DNA from: Mesorhizobium sp. 65-26
Lineage (GTDB): Bacteria > Pseudomonadota > Alphaproteobacteria > Rhizobiales > Rhizobiaceae
Direction: 5' to 3'
Assembly (NCBI GenBank): GCA_001899205.1
Contig: MKVL01000025.1
Location: 62,001 to 126,000 of the forward strand
Length of the DNA stretch: 64,000 nucleotides
The notes under the pieces: generated by a model
Told to the model about the DNA's origin: nothing
Seen by the model: the letters and a program-made list of their open reading frames with translations, nothing else
Databases searched by the model: none
In this document: positions 26,339 to 34,506 of the stretch, in pieces
Numbering within the stretch: the first letter of the stretch is position 1
Layout of the letters: each line of letters starts with the position of its first letter
Made by a program: the position numbers and the translations under genes

Positions 26339-27028
26339 GTGATCGTTGAAGGCTTTGCGCCTGTTTCGTCTCGCAGCACTGTGCAGGATGTCGTCTACCG
26401 GCAACTGCGCCAGGCTCTGATGACGGGACGCTTCGATCCGGGGCAAACGCTGACGATCTCCTCGCTGGCGGATTCCTTCGGCACCAGCCCCATGCCCATA
26501 CGCGAAGCCTCGCGGCGGCTGGCCGCCGAAAATGCGCTGGAAATTGCCGCCAACGGGTCCGCCCGCGTTCCCTCCGTAAGCCGCGAGCGTCTGGACGATC
26601 TGTGCCGCGCGCGCATCGTGCTCGAGGGGCTGGCCGTGGAACTCGGCGCGCCGAATATCGGTGCTGGCGACATCGCTCAGCTCGAAACCTTGATCCATGA
26701 ACATGAGGTCATGGCGCGCAGGGGCAGCGTCGTCGAGATGCTGGGCAAGAACCAGGAGTTCCATTTCCACCTATACGGTGCGTCCCGCTCCGAAGTGCTG
26801 ATCCAGCTCATCGAAACGCTGTGGCTTCGCTTCGGCCCTTACATGCGAACCCTCAGCAGCCATGTCGAGCCCATCCTGAAGTCGGAAAACGGCGACACCT
26901 TCACCGAGCACCACCACCAGGCTTTGGCTGCCCTGAAGGAGGGCAACATCGCGGCGGCCCGCCAGGCGATCGTCGATGACATCACCGCTACCCAGAACCT
27001 TCTGCACGGATTGTGCGAGGAAGGCTGA
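26339..27028 (+). CDS. GntR family regulator, FCD (FadR-like) subfamily
   Basis: A 229-residue repressor-type regulator: N-terminal winged helix (VVYRQLRQALMTGRFDPGQT in the family position, then SSLADSFGTSPMPIREASRRL) and an all-helical FCD effector domain from about residue 85, with metal-site-like His residues (EFHFHLYGAS, TEHHHQALAAL). The start is a GTG at 26339 with GGGGAGG nearby. It lies between two VOC genes and is the probable reader of the motif at 25884 and 31858. FCD regulators usually sense organic acids or sugar acids; the ligand here is unknown. Confidence 0.9.
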   Translation: MIVEGFAPVSSRSTVQDVVYRQLRQALMTGRFDPGQTLTISSLADSFGTSPMPIREASRRLAAENALEIAANGSARVPSVSRERLDDLCRARIVLEGLAVELGAPNIGAGDIAQLETLIHEHEVMARRGSVVEMLGKNQEFHFHLYGASRSEVLIQLIETLWLRFGPYMRTLSSHVEPILKSENGDTFTEHHHQALAALKEGNIAAARQAIVDDITATQNLLHGLCEEG

Positions 27029-27110
27029 GCGTCGGCCCACGCGGGCAGGGGATCTCGCCGGCTCAACGCAAATCATCGATCGACAACCGTCAACACAGCA
27101 GGGACCTCGC

Positions 27111-27512
27111 ATGACGAACAACACTTTCGCAAACCTGCCGGTCTCGGCTCAGGTGACGTTCTTCTACTATGGCGACCTGGCGCCCGCCGAGCGGTTCTAC
27201 GGCGAAACGCTTGGCTTCGAGAAGACCTTCGACAAGGGCTGGGTAAAGTTCTTCCGCTTGACTGAAACCTCCTTTGTCGGCCTCGTCGACGAGAGCCATG
27301 GCTTTCACAAGACGGCCGAGGAAAACAGCGTCATGCTCAGCATGGAAACCGCCAGGCTGGAAGACTGGTACGAACAGGCCAAGGCGCGTGGCGCCACCTT
27401 CAAGAGCCATCCCGATTTCGCCGGTGCCGGCGAAAAGATGCTGACGAGTTTCATGCTTCGCGACCCGGGTGGCTACACGGTCGAATTTTTCCGCTTCAAC
27501 CGGCGGGATTGA
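27111..27512 (+). CDS. VOC family protein, second paralogue
   Basis: A 133-residue VOC protein similar to the one at 25912: AQVTFFYYGDLAPAERFYGE near the start, RDPGGYTVEFFRF near the end. It likewise has Thr in place of the first metal-ligand His and keeps the C-terminal Glu. It follows gntR by 82 nt and converges with the sugar-type importer operon (64 nt apart). Two degenerate VOC proteins around one regulator suggest a heterodimer or paired isomerase, lyase or ligand-binding roles; no activity can be assigned. Confidence 0.8.
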   Translation: MTNNTFANLPVSAQVTFFYYGDLAPAERFYGETLGFEKTFDKGWVKFFRLTETSFVGLVDESHGFHKTAEENSVMLSMETARLEDWYEQAKARGATFKSHPDFAGAGEKMLTSFMLRDPGGYTVEFFRFNRRD

Positions 27513-27575
27513 TATCGCGGCCTCAGGAGGGCGGGCCGTGGCTCCCGAGCGCCTCGGCCGCCACGGCTGAAACCG

Positions 27576-28652
27576 TTATCGCAGGCGATCGCCGCTCGCG
27601 CCGTCGAACAGGCAGACATGTCCGGTATCGAAGGCAAGCGGCACGCGTTGTCCCTGGGCGAACTGCAGCCTTTCGGTCGTGAAGACCTTCAGCGGCTGCC
27701 CGGCAAGGTCGAGATGGGCGACGCTCGCCGCTCCCGTCGTTTCCACCATATCCACGGCGGCGTCCACGCCTTCGCCTCCACTCGCGCCGATCCGGATGCG
27801 CTCCGGCCTGATGCCGATCTTGACGTGCCCGTCCTCGGGCAAGGAGAGCGACTGTGGTAGTGTACAGAAGGCGGTGCCGCCGACCGTGATCGCAATGCCG
27901 TGCTCGCCGCGGCGTGCCCGGGCGTCGAGGAAATTCATTGCCGGCGAGCCGATGAAGCCCGCGACGAACATGTTGGCCGGATCGTCATAGAGCTCGAGCG
28001 GCGTGCCCACCTGCTGGATGATGCCGGCATTCATCGCCACGATGCGATCGGCCATCGTCATGGCCTCGATCTGGTCGTGCGTGACATAGACGGATGTGGC
28101 GCCGAGGTCGCGGTGCAGCTTGCGGATCTCGAAACGCATCTGCTCGCGCATGCGGGCGTCGAGATTGGACAGCGGTTCGTCGAACAGAAACGCTTTCGGG
28201 TTGCGCACGATGGCGCGACCCATGGCGACCCGCTGGCGCTGGCCGCCGGAAAGTTCGCGCGGCTTGCGCCCGGCGAGCGCCTCGAGGCCGAGTTTTGCGG
28301 CCGCTCCGCCGACCGCTTCGGCGATGCGCGCCGCCGGCGTACGCTTCAGCTTCAGGCTGTAGGCCATGTTGTCCCTGACATTCATATGCGGATAGAGCGC
28401 GTATGACTGGAACACCATGGCGATGTCGCGGTCGCGCGGCGGCAGGTCGTTGACGCGCCGGCCGTCAATGTGCACGTCGCCGGAGGAGGCGTCCTCAAGG
28501 CCGGCGATCAGGCGCAGAAGCGTGGACTTGCCGCAGCCGGAGGGGCCGACCAGCACCGCGAACTCTCCGGATGCGATGGAGAGGTCGACGCCCTTCAGCA
28601 CCGGTACGGCGCCGAAATCCTTCCGCACATTGGCGATCTCGATGGAAGCCAT
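27576..28652 (-). CDS. Carbohydrate-type ABC importer ATPase (UgpC/MalK family)
   Basis: A 358-residue ATPase with Walker A VGPSGCGKSTLLRLIAG, signature LSGGQRQRVAMGRAI, Walker B AFLFDEPLSNLDARM, and the C-terminal MalK-type OB-fold regulatory domain (about 235-358, e.g. VKIGIRPERIRI). It is the last gene of a minus-strand operon: binding protein, two permeases, ATPase. Such ATPases serve disaccharides, glycerol phosphate and polyols. It converges with the second VOC gene. Confidence 0.92.
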   Translation of the reverse strand: MASIEIANVRKDFGAVPVLKGVDLSIASGEFAVLVGPSGCGKSTLLRLIAGLEDASSGDVHIDGRRVNDLPPRDRDIAMVFQSYALYPHMNVRDNMAYSLKLKRTPAARIAEAVGGAAAKLGLEALAGRKPRELSGGQRQRVAMGRAIVRNPKAFLFDEPLSNLDARMREQMRFEIRKLHRDLGATSVYVTHDQIEAMTMADRIVAMNAGIIQQVGTPLELYDDPANMFVAGFIGSPAMNFLDARARRGEHGIAITVGGTAFCTLPQSLSLPEDGHVKIGIRPERIRIGASGGEGVDAAVDMVETTGAASVAHLDLAGQPLKVFTTERLQFAQGQRVPLAFDTGHVCLFDGASGDRLR

Positions 28653-28669
28653 GGGTCACATTCCTGGTT

Positions 28670-29512
28670 TCAGCCCTTTACCGCGCCGGCCGTCAGGCCC
28701 TGCACGAGGTAGCGTTGGATGAGGAAGAAGAAGACGCAGACCGGCAGGAGCGCCAGCACGCCGGCCGCCATCATCGGGCCGAACTCGACTGTCGCCCGTG
28801 TCGAATAGAGCAGCAGCCCGACCGGAAAGGTGCTTGTCGAAGCCGACGAGTTGAGCAGCAGCGCAAACAGGATCTCGCCCCATGCGCCGGTGAAGCAGAA
28901 GCCGACCGTGGCGACGATGCCGGGCAGCGTAAGCGGCGCGACGATCTGCACGAGCGCCTTGAAGCGCGTGGCGCCGTCGATCATCGCGGCTTCCTCGAGC
29001 TCTTTCGGGATTCCGTCGAAGAAGGACTGCATCAGGAAGGTGGCGAAGGGGATGTTGAAGGCGGTGTAGATGATGATGAGGCCCGTCAGGCTGTTGGTGA
29101 GGCCGAGCACGCCGAAGATGCTGAAGATCGGCGTGATGACGATCACCAGCGGAAACATCTGTGTGACGAGCATCAGGCCCACGATCCAGAATTTCCCCCG
29201 GAAGACGAACCTTGAGAACGCATAACCAGAGGCCGTGGCGAGAAGCGTCGACGCGATGGCGGTGACGCCAGAGACGATGATCGAATTGCGGAAGAACAGC
29301 AGGAAATCGCTCTTGCCGACCACCGTCGCGTAGTGCTCGAGGCTGAACCGCGACGGCAGCAGGTCCGTGCCTTGCTTGTAGAGGATGTCATTGGGCGTGA
29401 TCGAGACCTTGACCAGCCAATAAAGGGGAAAGAGGGCTGCCACGACATAGATCAGCAACACCGCGTAGTGCAGCGTCCATTTGATTGTCCGGCTTCGGAG
29501 GGAACCGCGCAT
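28670..29512 (-). CDS. Carbohydrate-type ABC importer permease (MalG-like)
   Basis: A 280-residue permease with six helices, first YAVLLIYVVAALFPLYWLV, and the coupling loop EEAAMIDGATRFKALVQIV before the fifth helix. The C-terminus ends QRYLVQGLTAGAVKG, a typical MalG-family tail. It lies 6 nt after the partner permease and 17 nt before the ATPase, so the unit is one transcript. Substrate is not determined by this subunit. Confidence 0.92.
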   Translation of the reverse strand: MRGSLRSRTIKWTLHYAVLLIYVVAALFPLYWLVKVSITPNDILYKQGTDLLPSRFSLEHYATVVGKSDFLLFFRNSIIVSGVTAIASTLLATASGYAFSRFVFRGKFWIVGLMLVTQMFPLVIVITPIFSIFGVLGLTNSLTGLIIIYTAFNIPFATFLMQSFFDGIPKELEEAAMIDGATRFKALVQIVAPLTLPGIVATVGFCFTGAWGEILFALLLNSSASTSTFPVGLLLYSTRATVEFGPMMAAGVLALLPVCVFFFLIQRYLVQGLTAGAVKG

Positions 29513-29518
29513 CGGCCG

Positions 29519-30430
29519 TTACCTCGCACGCAGCATCATCTGCCGGATCGACAGCAGCAGAAGCGCGTAGATGAGCAGCAGGACGACAAGCGCAGTCGCG
29601 ATCGCCGAGGCATAGCCGAAATTCAGCCCCTGATAGGCCTGGGTGAAGACATAGCTGGCTACGATCTGGGAGGCGTCGGCCGGCCCGCCCTTGGTCATGA
29701 CCACGATGAGTTCCGGCGAATTGGCGACCCATATGGTGCGCAGCATCACCGTGACCACCATGGTCGGGGCGAGGAAGGGAAGCGTGATCGAGCGGAAGCG
29801 CTCGAAGCTGCTGGCCCCGTCGATCTCCGCTGCCTCGTAGATCTCTCGCGGGATCGACTGCAGCGCCGCCAGCAAGGTGATGGCGAAGAAGGGCATGCCC
29901 CACCAGATGCCGGCGATCACCGGGCCGAGCAGGGCGTAGTCGGGATCCGACAGGATATTCCCCGGCGTGCTCATGAGGCCGAGGGCGTAAGCCCAGTGCG
30001 GCAGCGGTCCGATCGCCGGATTGAGGAGCCAGGACCAGTTCATGCCGATGAGGAAGGTCGGGATCGCCCAGGGCAGGAAGACGATGGGCTGGATGATCGA
30101 GCGACCGGGAAATGGCCGGTTGAGCATGAGCGCCAGGATAAGGCCGAAGACGAACTGGAAGGCCACGCAGCTTGCCGTCCATGTGACGGTATTTCTCAGC
30201 GCGTTCCAGAAACTGGCGTCGTTCATCAGGTCGCGAAAATTGTCGAGGCCGACGAACCCGCCCGAGGTCGGGTCCAGCAGCATGACACTGCGGAAGGCGT
30301 AGGAGATGCCGATGACGATCGGCACCAGCGTCGTCACGGTGATCAGCAACAGCGCGGGAGCGCTGTAGAGATAGGGTTCGAGCACGGCAAGACGCCGCCG
30401 CGTGCTGGCGGAAGGAGCGGAAACAGTCAT
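29519..30430 (-). CDS. Carbohydrate-type ABC importer permease (MalF-like)
   Basis: A 303-residue permease with six helices starting at YLYSAPALLLITVTTLVPI and the coupling loop YEAAEIDGASSFERFRSIT. The start is the ATG at 30430; the frame stays open upstream only through the binding-protein gene, where it is a shadow. A stem-loop at 30450-30487 lies between its start and the binding-protein stop. Forms the channel with the MalG-like permease. Confidence 0.9.
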   Translation of the reverse strand: MTVSAPSASTRRRLAVLEPYLYSAPALLLITVTTLVPIVIGISYAFRSVMLLDPTSGGFVGLDNFRDLMNDASFWNALRNTVTWTASCVAFQFVFGLILALMLNRPFPGRSIIQPIVFLPWAIPTFLIGMNWSWLLNPAIGPLPHWAYALGLMSTPGNILSDPDYALLGPVIAGIWWGMPFFAITLLAALQSIPREIYEAAEIDGASSFERFRSITLPFLAPTMVVTVMLRTIWVANSPELIVVMTKGGPADASQIVASYVFTQAYQGLNFGYASAIATALVVLLLIYALLLLSIRQMMLRAR

Positions 30431-30449
30431 ACGCGGCCCGGATTGTGGT

Positions 30450-30487
30450 CCCGTGGTGCCGTCGCGCAAAGGCGTCGTCACCACGGG
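30450..30487 (-). terminator. Stem-loop between binding-protein and permease genes
   Basis: CCCGTGGTG (30450-30458) pairs perfectly with CACCACGGG (30479-30487); inner CG pairs extend the stem with single mismatches. It begins 14 nt past the stop of the binding-protein gene and has no U-tract, the same arrangement as at 8529 and 22744. Confidence 0.65.
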
Positions 30488-30501
30488 AAATGAAGGCGTG
30501 G

Positions 30502-31767
30502 TTACTTCTTGGCGAGGTACTTCTGCTGGGCCTTGGAGAGTATGTCTCCCCACTGCTTGCCGAGATCCTGCGCGGTGATCTGGCCGAGCAGCGCCTGCTG
30601 GCCGAGTTTCACGGCGGTGGAGCCGGCAAAGAGACTGTATTCCGGCAGGTAGGCCGGCGTGATGGTGGGTATGGCATCCTTGTCGGCGAGCGTATCGAAC
30701 CAGGCGCGGTACTTCGGGTCGGCGTAGGCGGGATCCTTCTCGGCGCTCTTGAAGATGGGCAGCGCACCGACGGCCTTTGTCCACATCGGATCGGTTTCAG
30801 GGCCGTCGATCAGGGTAAGGAACTTCCATGCCAGATCCTTGTGCTCGCTCTTCGCCATGATGCCCCAGGAGCCGTAGGTCAGGATGGGGAACGACTTGCC
30901 GTTCTTGCCTTTCGGCATGGGCACGACGCCGAATTCGTCGGGCGTCATGTGTTCGGTCGTCGGCGCCAGGACGTCGGCATCCTGATCGAGCATGGCGCAG
31001 GTTCCGGTGTAGAAGCCCGCGACGGTTTCCTTATAGCCCCAGTTGACGCTGTCCTTCGGCGCCCAGCCGTTCTTGTAGATGTCGATCTGGTTCTGGAATC
31101 CCGAGACCCAGCCGGCGTCGCCAAGGGTCGACTTGCCGTCCTTGTCGAAGAAGGCGTTGTCGCCGTTGGCGGCCGCCCCCATCATCGCCCAGCCGTTGAA
31201 GGCGCCCGAACCGCCGCGCAGGCAATATCCGGACTTGCCGGGAAGCGCCGATACTTTCTTGGCGGCGTCCATGAACTCGTCGACCGTCTTCGGCGGCCCG
31301 GCGACGCCGGCCTCGGCGAGCAGCTTCTTGTTGTAGTAAAGCGACTTCACGAAGAAGCCGTAGGGTATGACATAGGCGGTGTCCTTGACCTTGCGCGCCA
31401 GTTCCAGGGCACGTCCGTTGAGGTCGCCCGCATGCTCCCATTTCGCGATATAGGGCTCGAGGTTCTCCAGATGTCCGGAATTGGCGTAGAGCGCCACCCA
31501 GTTGTCGGGCATCTCAGCCACGTCAGGTATGTCGCCCGCGGCGATCATCGTGGCGAATTTCTCGAACGAATTGTCCCAGGGAATCGAGATGAGCTCGACT
31601 TTGACGCCTGGATTTTCCGTTTCGAATTTCTTGATCAGCGTGTTGAGGACGGCGAGCGACTCGTCGCTGGTGTTGGTCTGGACGAAGCGTAGTGTCGTGT
31701 CGGCCTGAGCCTGGCCGGCACAGAGACCGCCCAACATGGTCGCGGCAAGCAGCATCTTTTTGATCAT
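30502..31767 (-). CDS. Carbohydrate-type ABC importer substrate-binding protein
   Basis: A 421-residue periplasmic protein of the MalE/UgpB type. The Sec signal MIKKMLLAATMLGGLCAGQA ends near AQAD; the mature part starts TTLRFVQTNTSDESLAVLN and includes IKKFETENPGVKVELISIP, a family hallmark. The start at 31767 has GGGAGGG upstream on the minus strand and fits the signal peptide better than the upstream in-frame ATG at 31797. It heads the importer operon, with the GntR-type motif 91 bases upstream. The ligand is probably a sugar, polyol or derivative; the sequence does not say which. Confidence 0.9.
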   Translation of the reverse strand: MIKKMLLAATMLGGLCAGQAQADTTLRFVQTNTSDESLAVLNTLIKKFETENPGVKVELISIPWDNSFEKFATMIAAGDIPDVAEMPDNWVALYANSGHLENLEPYIAKWEHAGDLNGRALELARKVKDTAYVIPYGFFVKSLYYNKKLLAEAGVAGPPKTVDEFMDAAKKVSALPGKSGYCLRGGSGAFNGWAMMGAAANGDNAFFDKDGKSTLGDAGWVSGFQNQIDIYKNGWAPKDSVNWGYKETVAGFYTGTCAMLDQDADVLAPTTEHMTPDEFGVVPMPKGKNGKSFPILTYGSWGIMAKSEHKDLAWKFLTLIDGPETDPMWTKAVGALPIFKSAEKDPAYADPKYRAWFDTLADKDAIPTITPAYLPEYSLFAGSTAVKLGQQALLGQITAQDLGKQWGDILSKAQQKYLAKK

Positions 31768-31857
31768 TGGAACCCTCCCTTGGCCTTTCGGCAGCATGGT
31801 CGATTCCTGGCTGTGCAGGTCGCCAGCTTGCCTCTCCTCACGGCAAAAAAGATATAA

Positions 31858-31872
31858 AGATCATTTGATCAA
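31858..31872 (-). promoter_or_regulatory. Probable GntR operator, copy B
   Basis: On the minus strand this reads TTGATCAAATGATCT, 14 of 15 bases identical to copy A at 25884-25898 and in the same orientation relative to the gene it precedes. It lies 91 bases upstream of the importer binding-protein start. Confidence 0.65.
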
Positions 31873-32072
31873 GTCAATGCGCAGTGCATCGTCACTGCGC
31901 GTTGACAATGCGGGCGGCGGTGGACGGGTGGGTCGCATCGCGGCCCTTGTGCCTCCTCGCGAGGCTCCGGTTCCGTCCTGCATCCACTTTCCCCCAAGGC
32001 TCTCGGCACACGACAAATACGCCGCTCCATAAAACATCCTTGATTGACATCATGCCAGAACCAACTCATATT

Positions 32073-32094
32073 TATCGAACAAAAAAGTTCGATA
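32073..32094. promoter_or_regulatory. Palindrome upstream of the moaF operon
   Basis: TATCGAAC, six A, GTTCGATA: a perfect 8-bp inverted repeat with a 6-base centre, ending 62 bases before the moaF start. The half-site GTTCGAT recalls operators of IclR-type regulators such as PcaR/PcaU. No gene for a DNA-binding IclR protein is in the window. Confidence 0.55.
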
Positions 32095-32156
32095 TATGAA
32101 CACATTAAGTGATGCGCCACGCTCCGGTTCGGTGAGGGAGGCGAACGGGAGGTGAT

Positions 32157-32936
32157 GTGAGCCAGATTGCCCAGAACTACCGTCCCCTGGATTCGATCAC
32201 GCCGGAAAAACTATTCCCCGGTCACGACGAGTTGCGCCCAGAGGCGATCTCCACACTGGCGGGAACAAGCCACATACTCCATTTCGCGGGCAAGGCGCCG
32301 GTGACCTTCACCTTCGGCGACAGCACTGTGACATGGGAGACGGCGCCAGCGGCGAACGAACCCTTTCCGCTGGGGAGCGCGACCTATGAAGCAGTCAAGA
32401 CGAGGGCCGGCCTGCTGGCGGCGACCATCGACCATCCCGAAGGCAACGCCAACATCTTCGCCGTCTTCGATCTCGCGCGGCAGCGCGTTGTGATGGTCAG
32501 GACTGTCATGATGAAGGGCACCTCGACGGTCGCCGAGCGCACCGAGATCTCGGAAGCCGGTATCGGCGGGCCGATCTCGGCGCCGTTTCCGGCAACCGCC
32601 GAACTGGTTGGAAAGCGCATCCACTGGAGCTACGGCGACTCGCACAAATTCGAGCACATCTACATCGAGCCGGAGCTCTATTGCTGGCACGGCATCAAGG
32701 GCCCCGAGGCCAATATGGGCGCGGTCGAGCCGACGAGCGTGCGCAAGATCGACGACGATCTCTACCTATTTTCCTGGTGCGACCGCGCCATCCCGTTCAA
32801 CGGCGCGCTGGTCATCGACCTCAAGGGCAAGCCGTCCTCGGCGGGGCGCCTGGTGGGCTGGGATGGCGGCAAGAACCGCATCAGCCAGGTCATCGTCGGG
32901 GCGACCGGCGAACTGGTCAACGTCACGCAGTACTAG
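32157..32936 (+). CDS. MoaF-like protein
   Basis: A 259-residue protein resembling MoaF (called molybdenum cofactor biosynthesis protein F after the Klebsiella moaEF operon, though its reaction is not established). It shows two related beta-rich halves: VTFTFGDSTVTWETAP near residue 45 and the later HIYIEPELYCWHGIKGPEAN segment with IDDDLYLFSWCDRAIPF. No signal peptide, so cytoplasmic. The start is a GTG at 32157 with GGGAGG ahead. It heads an operon with an aldehyde dehydrogenase and oxygenase genes, so a role in substrate handling is more likely than cofactor synthesis. Confidence 0.75.
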   Translation: MSQIAQNYRPLDSITPEKLFPGHDELRPEAISTLAGTSHILHFAGKAPVTFTFGDSTVTWETAPAANEPFPLGSATYEAVKTRAGLLAATIDHPEGNANIFAVFDLARQRVVMVRTVMMKGTSTVAERTEISEAGIGGPISAPFPATAELVGKRIHWSYGDSHKFEHIYIEPELYCWHGIKGPEANMGAVEPTSVRKIDDDLYLFSWCDRAIPFNGALVIDLKGKPSSAGRLVGWDGGKNRISQVIVGATGELVNVTQY

Positions 32937-32948
32937 GAGACATCGGCG

Positions 32949-34427
32949 GTGACTGCGTCCTCGAGCGTTCTGGCACTGTTGCCGCAGGGAAAGATCCATG
33001 TCGGCGGTGTATGGCGGGAACCGGGCGACGGCCGTTCGCAGGTGGTGATCAATCCGGCCACGGCCCAGCCGATCGGGCGGATCGGCCTTGCGACACCCGC
33101 TGATGTGGACGCCGCCGTCGCTGCCGCGCGCGCCCAGTTCGAGACGGGCGAATGGTCCCGTCTGTCGGGCGCCGACAAGGGGCGGCTTCTCTGGAAGCTC
33201 GCCGACCTGATCGAGCAGGATCGCGCCACGCTGGCTCATCTGGAGGCCCTCGACATCGGCCGGCCCTATTTCGAGCCGTTCGCAATCGAGGTTCCGCTCG
33301 CCGCCGACACGTTTCGTCACTTCGCCGGTTGGGCCGACAAGCTCGAAGGCAGCACGTTCGCGCTGCCGTCTTTCATGGGACGGGACCGCTTCTCTTACAC
33401 TTTGCGCCTGCCGCTCGGCGTTGTCGGCATCATCACGCCCTGGAACGCGCCGACCATGATCGCGGCCTGGAAGCTGGCCACGGCGCTGGCCGCGGGCAAC
33501 ACGGTGGTCATCAAGCCGGCAGAGGACGCCTCCTTCAGCACGATGCGGCTGGTGCAACTCATCGAGCAGGCGGGTTTTCCACCCGGCACCGTCAATCTGG
33601 TGACCGGCGAGGGCGAGGTCGCCGGCGAAGCAATCGTCAATCATCCGGACGTCGACAAGGTATCCTTCACCGGCTCCACCGCTGTCGGCCGCAAGGTCGC
33701 CTCCCAGGCGTCCGCGGCGCTCAAGAAAGTGACTTTGGAGCTTGGCGGCAAGTCGCCTCAGATCCTGCGGCGCGACGCGCCGCTCGATGTCGCCGTCGAG
33801 GGCGCGGCGATCTCGCTTTTCGCCAATCAGGGTCAGACCTGCGCCTCCGGCAGCCGGGTGCTTGTGCACCGCGAGATACTGGATGAGGTGACGGAACGGC
33901 TTGTCGAGAAGGCGCGCTCCGTCGTGGTCGGCGACCCCTTCGCGCCCGAGACGCAGATGGGTTCGCTCGTCAATGCCCGCCAGCTCGACCGCGTGCTGGC
34001 TTATGTCGATGGCGCCCAAGCCGAAGGCGCCACCGTGCTCACCGGCGGCCAGCGTGTGGAGCGGCCGGGTTTCTTCGTCGAGCCGACGCTGGTGATGGGC
34101 CACAACCGCCTCACGCTGGCGCGCGAAGAGGTCTTCGGGCCGGTCGGCCTGCTGGTGCCGTTCGACGACGATGACGAGGCCATCTCGCTGGCCAACGACA
34201 CGGATTACGGGCTGACCTCGGTGCTGTGGACGCGCGACGTTTCGGCGGTCAACCGCTTCGCGCGGGCGCTGCGGGCCGGCTCGACCTGGGTGAACGCCTG
34301 GGGGCCGCCGCATCCGGCGTTGCCCTGGCTCGGCATTCGCTCGAGCGGCCTGGGCGAGGAACTTGGCCGGCAGGGCCTTTTGTCCAACACCGTCGAGAAG
34401 GTCGTCTCGGTCGTCTCGGCGCCATGA
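32949..34427 (+). CDS. Aldehyde dehydrogenase family protein
   Basis: A 492-residue NAD(P)-dependent aldehyde dehydrogenase. It has GIITPWNAPTMIAAWKLA (about 156-173), the cofactor Lys in VVIKPAEDAS, the turn FTGSTAVGRKVA, the general base Glu in TLELGGKSPQI and the catalytic Cys in NQGQTCASGSRVL, so it should be active. Start is a GTG at 32949, 12 nt after the moaF-like gene. In the context of several oxygenases it probably oxidises an aldehyde intermediate to an acid; the substrate is unknown. Confidence 0.92.
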   Translation: MTASSSVLALLPQGKIHVGGVWREPGDGRSQVVINPATAQPIGRIGLATPADVDAAVAAARAQFETGEWSRLSGADKGRLLWKLADLIEQDRATLAHLEALDIGRPYFEPFAIEVPLAADTFRHFAGWADKLEGSTFALPSFMGRDRFSYTLRLPLGVVGIITPWNAPTMIAAWKLATALAAGNTVVIKPAEDASFSTMRLVQLIEQAGFPPGTVNLVTGEGEVAGEAIVNHPDVDKVSFTGSTAVGRKVASQASAALKKVTLELGGKSPQILRRDAPLDVAVEGAAISLFANQGQTCASGSRVLVHREILDEVTERLVEKARSVVVGDPFAPETQMGSLVNARQLDRVLAYVDGAQAEGATVLTGGQRVERPGFFVEPTLVMGHNRLTLAREEVFGPVGLLVPFDDDDEAISLANDTDYGLTSVLWTRDVSAVNRFARALRAGSTWVNAWGPPHPALPWLGIRSSGLGEELGRQGLLSNTVEKVVSVVSAP

Positions 34428-34506
34428 AGCAGATTCCAAACGCCACGAGCGCGCGTCCGGGGCGCCGTGGTGACCACAGACCCGGCATCATCCAGGGGAA
34501 CCCGAT

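Larger units (their letters stand above)
31768..32156. other. Divergent control region between the sugar-type importer and the moaF operon
   Basis: 389 bases without a gene. It holds the GntR motif copy B near its left end, serving the importer, and a perfect palindrome near its right end, serving the moaF operon, separated by about 200 bases of featureless GC-rich sequence. The two outward-facing operons therefore seem to have separate operators. Confidence 0.7.
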
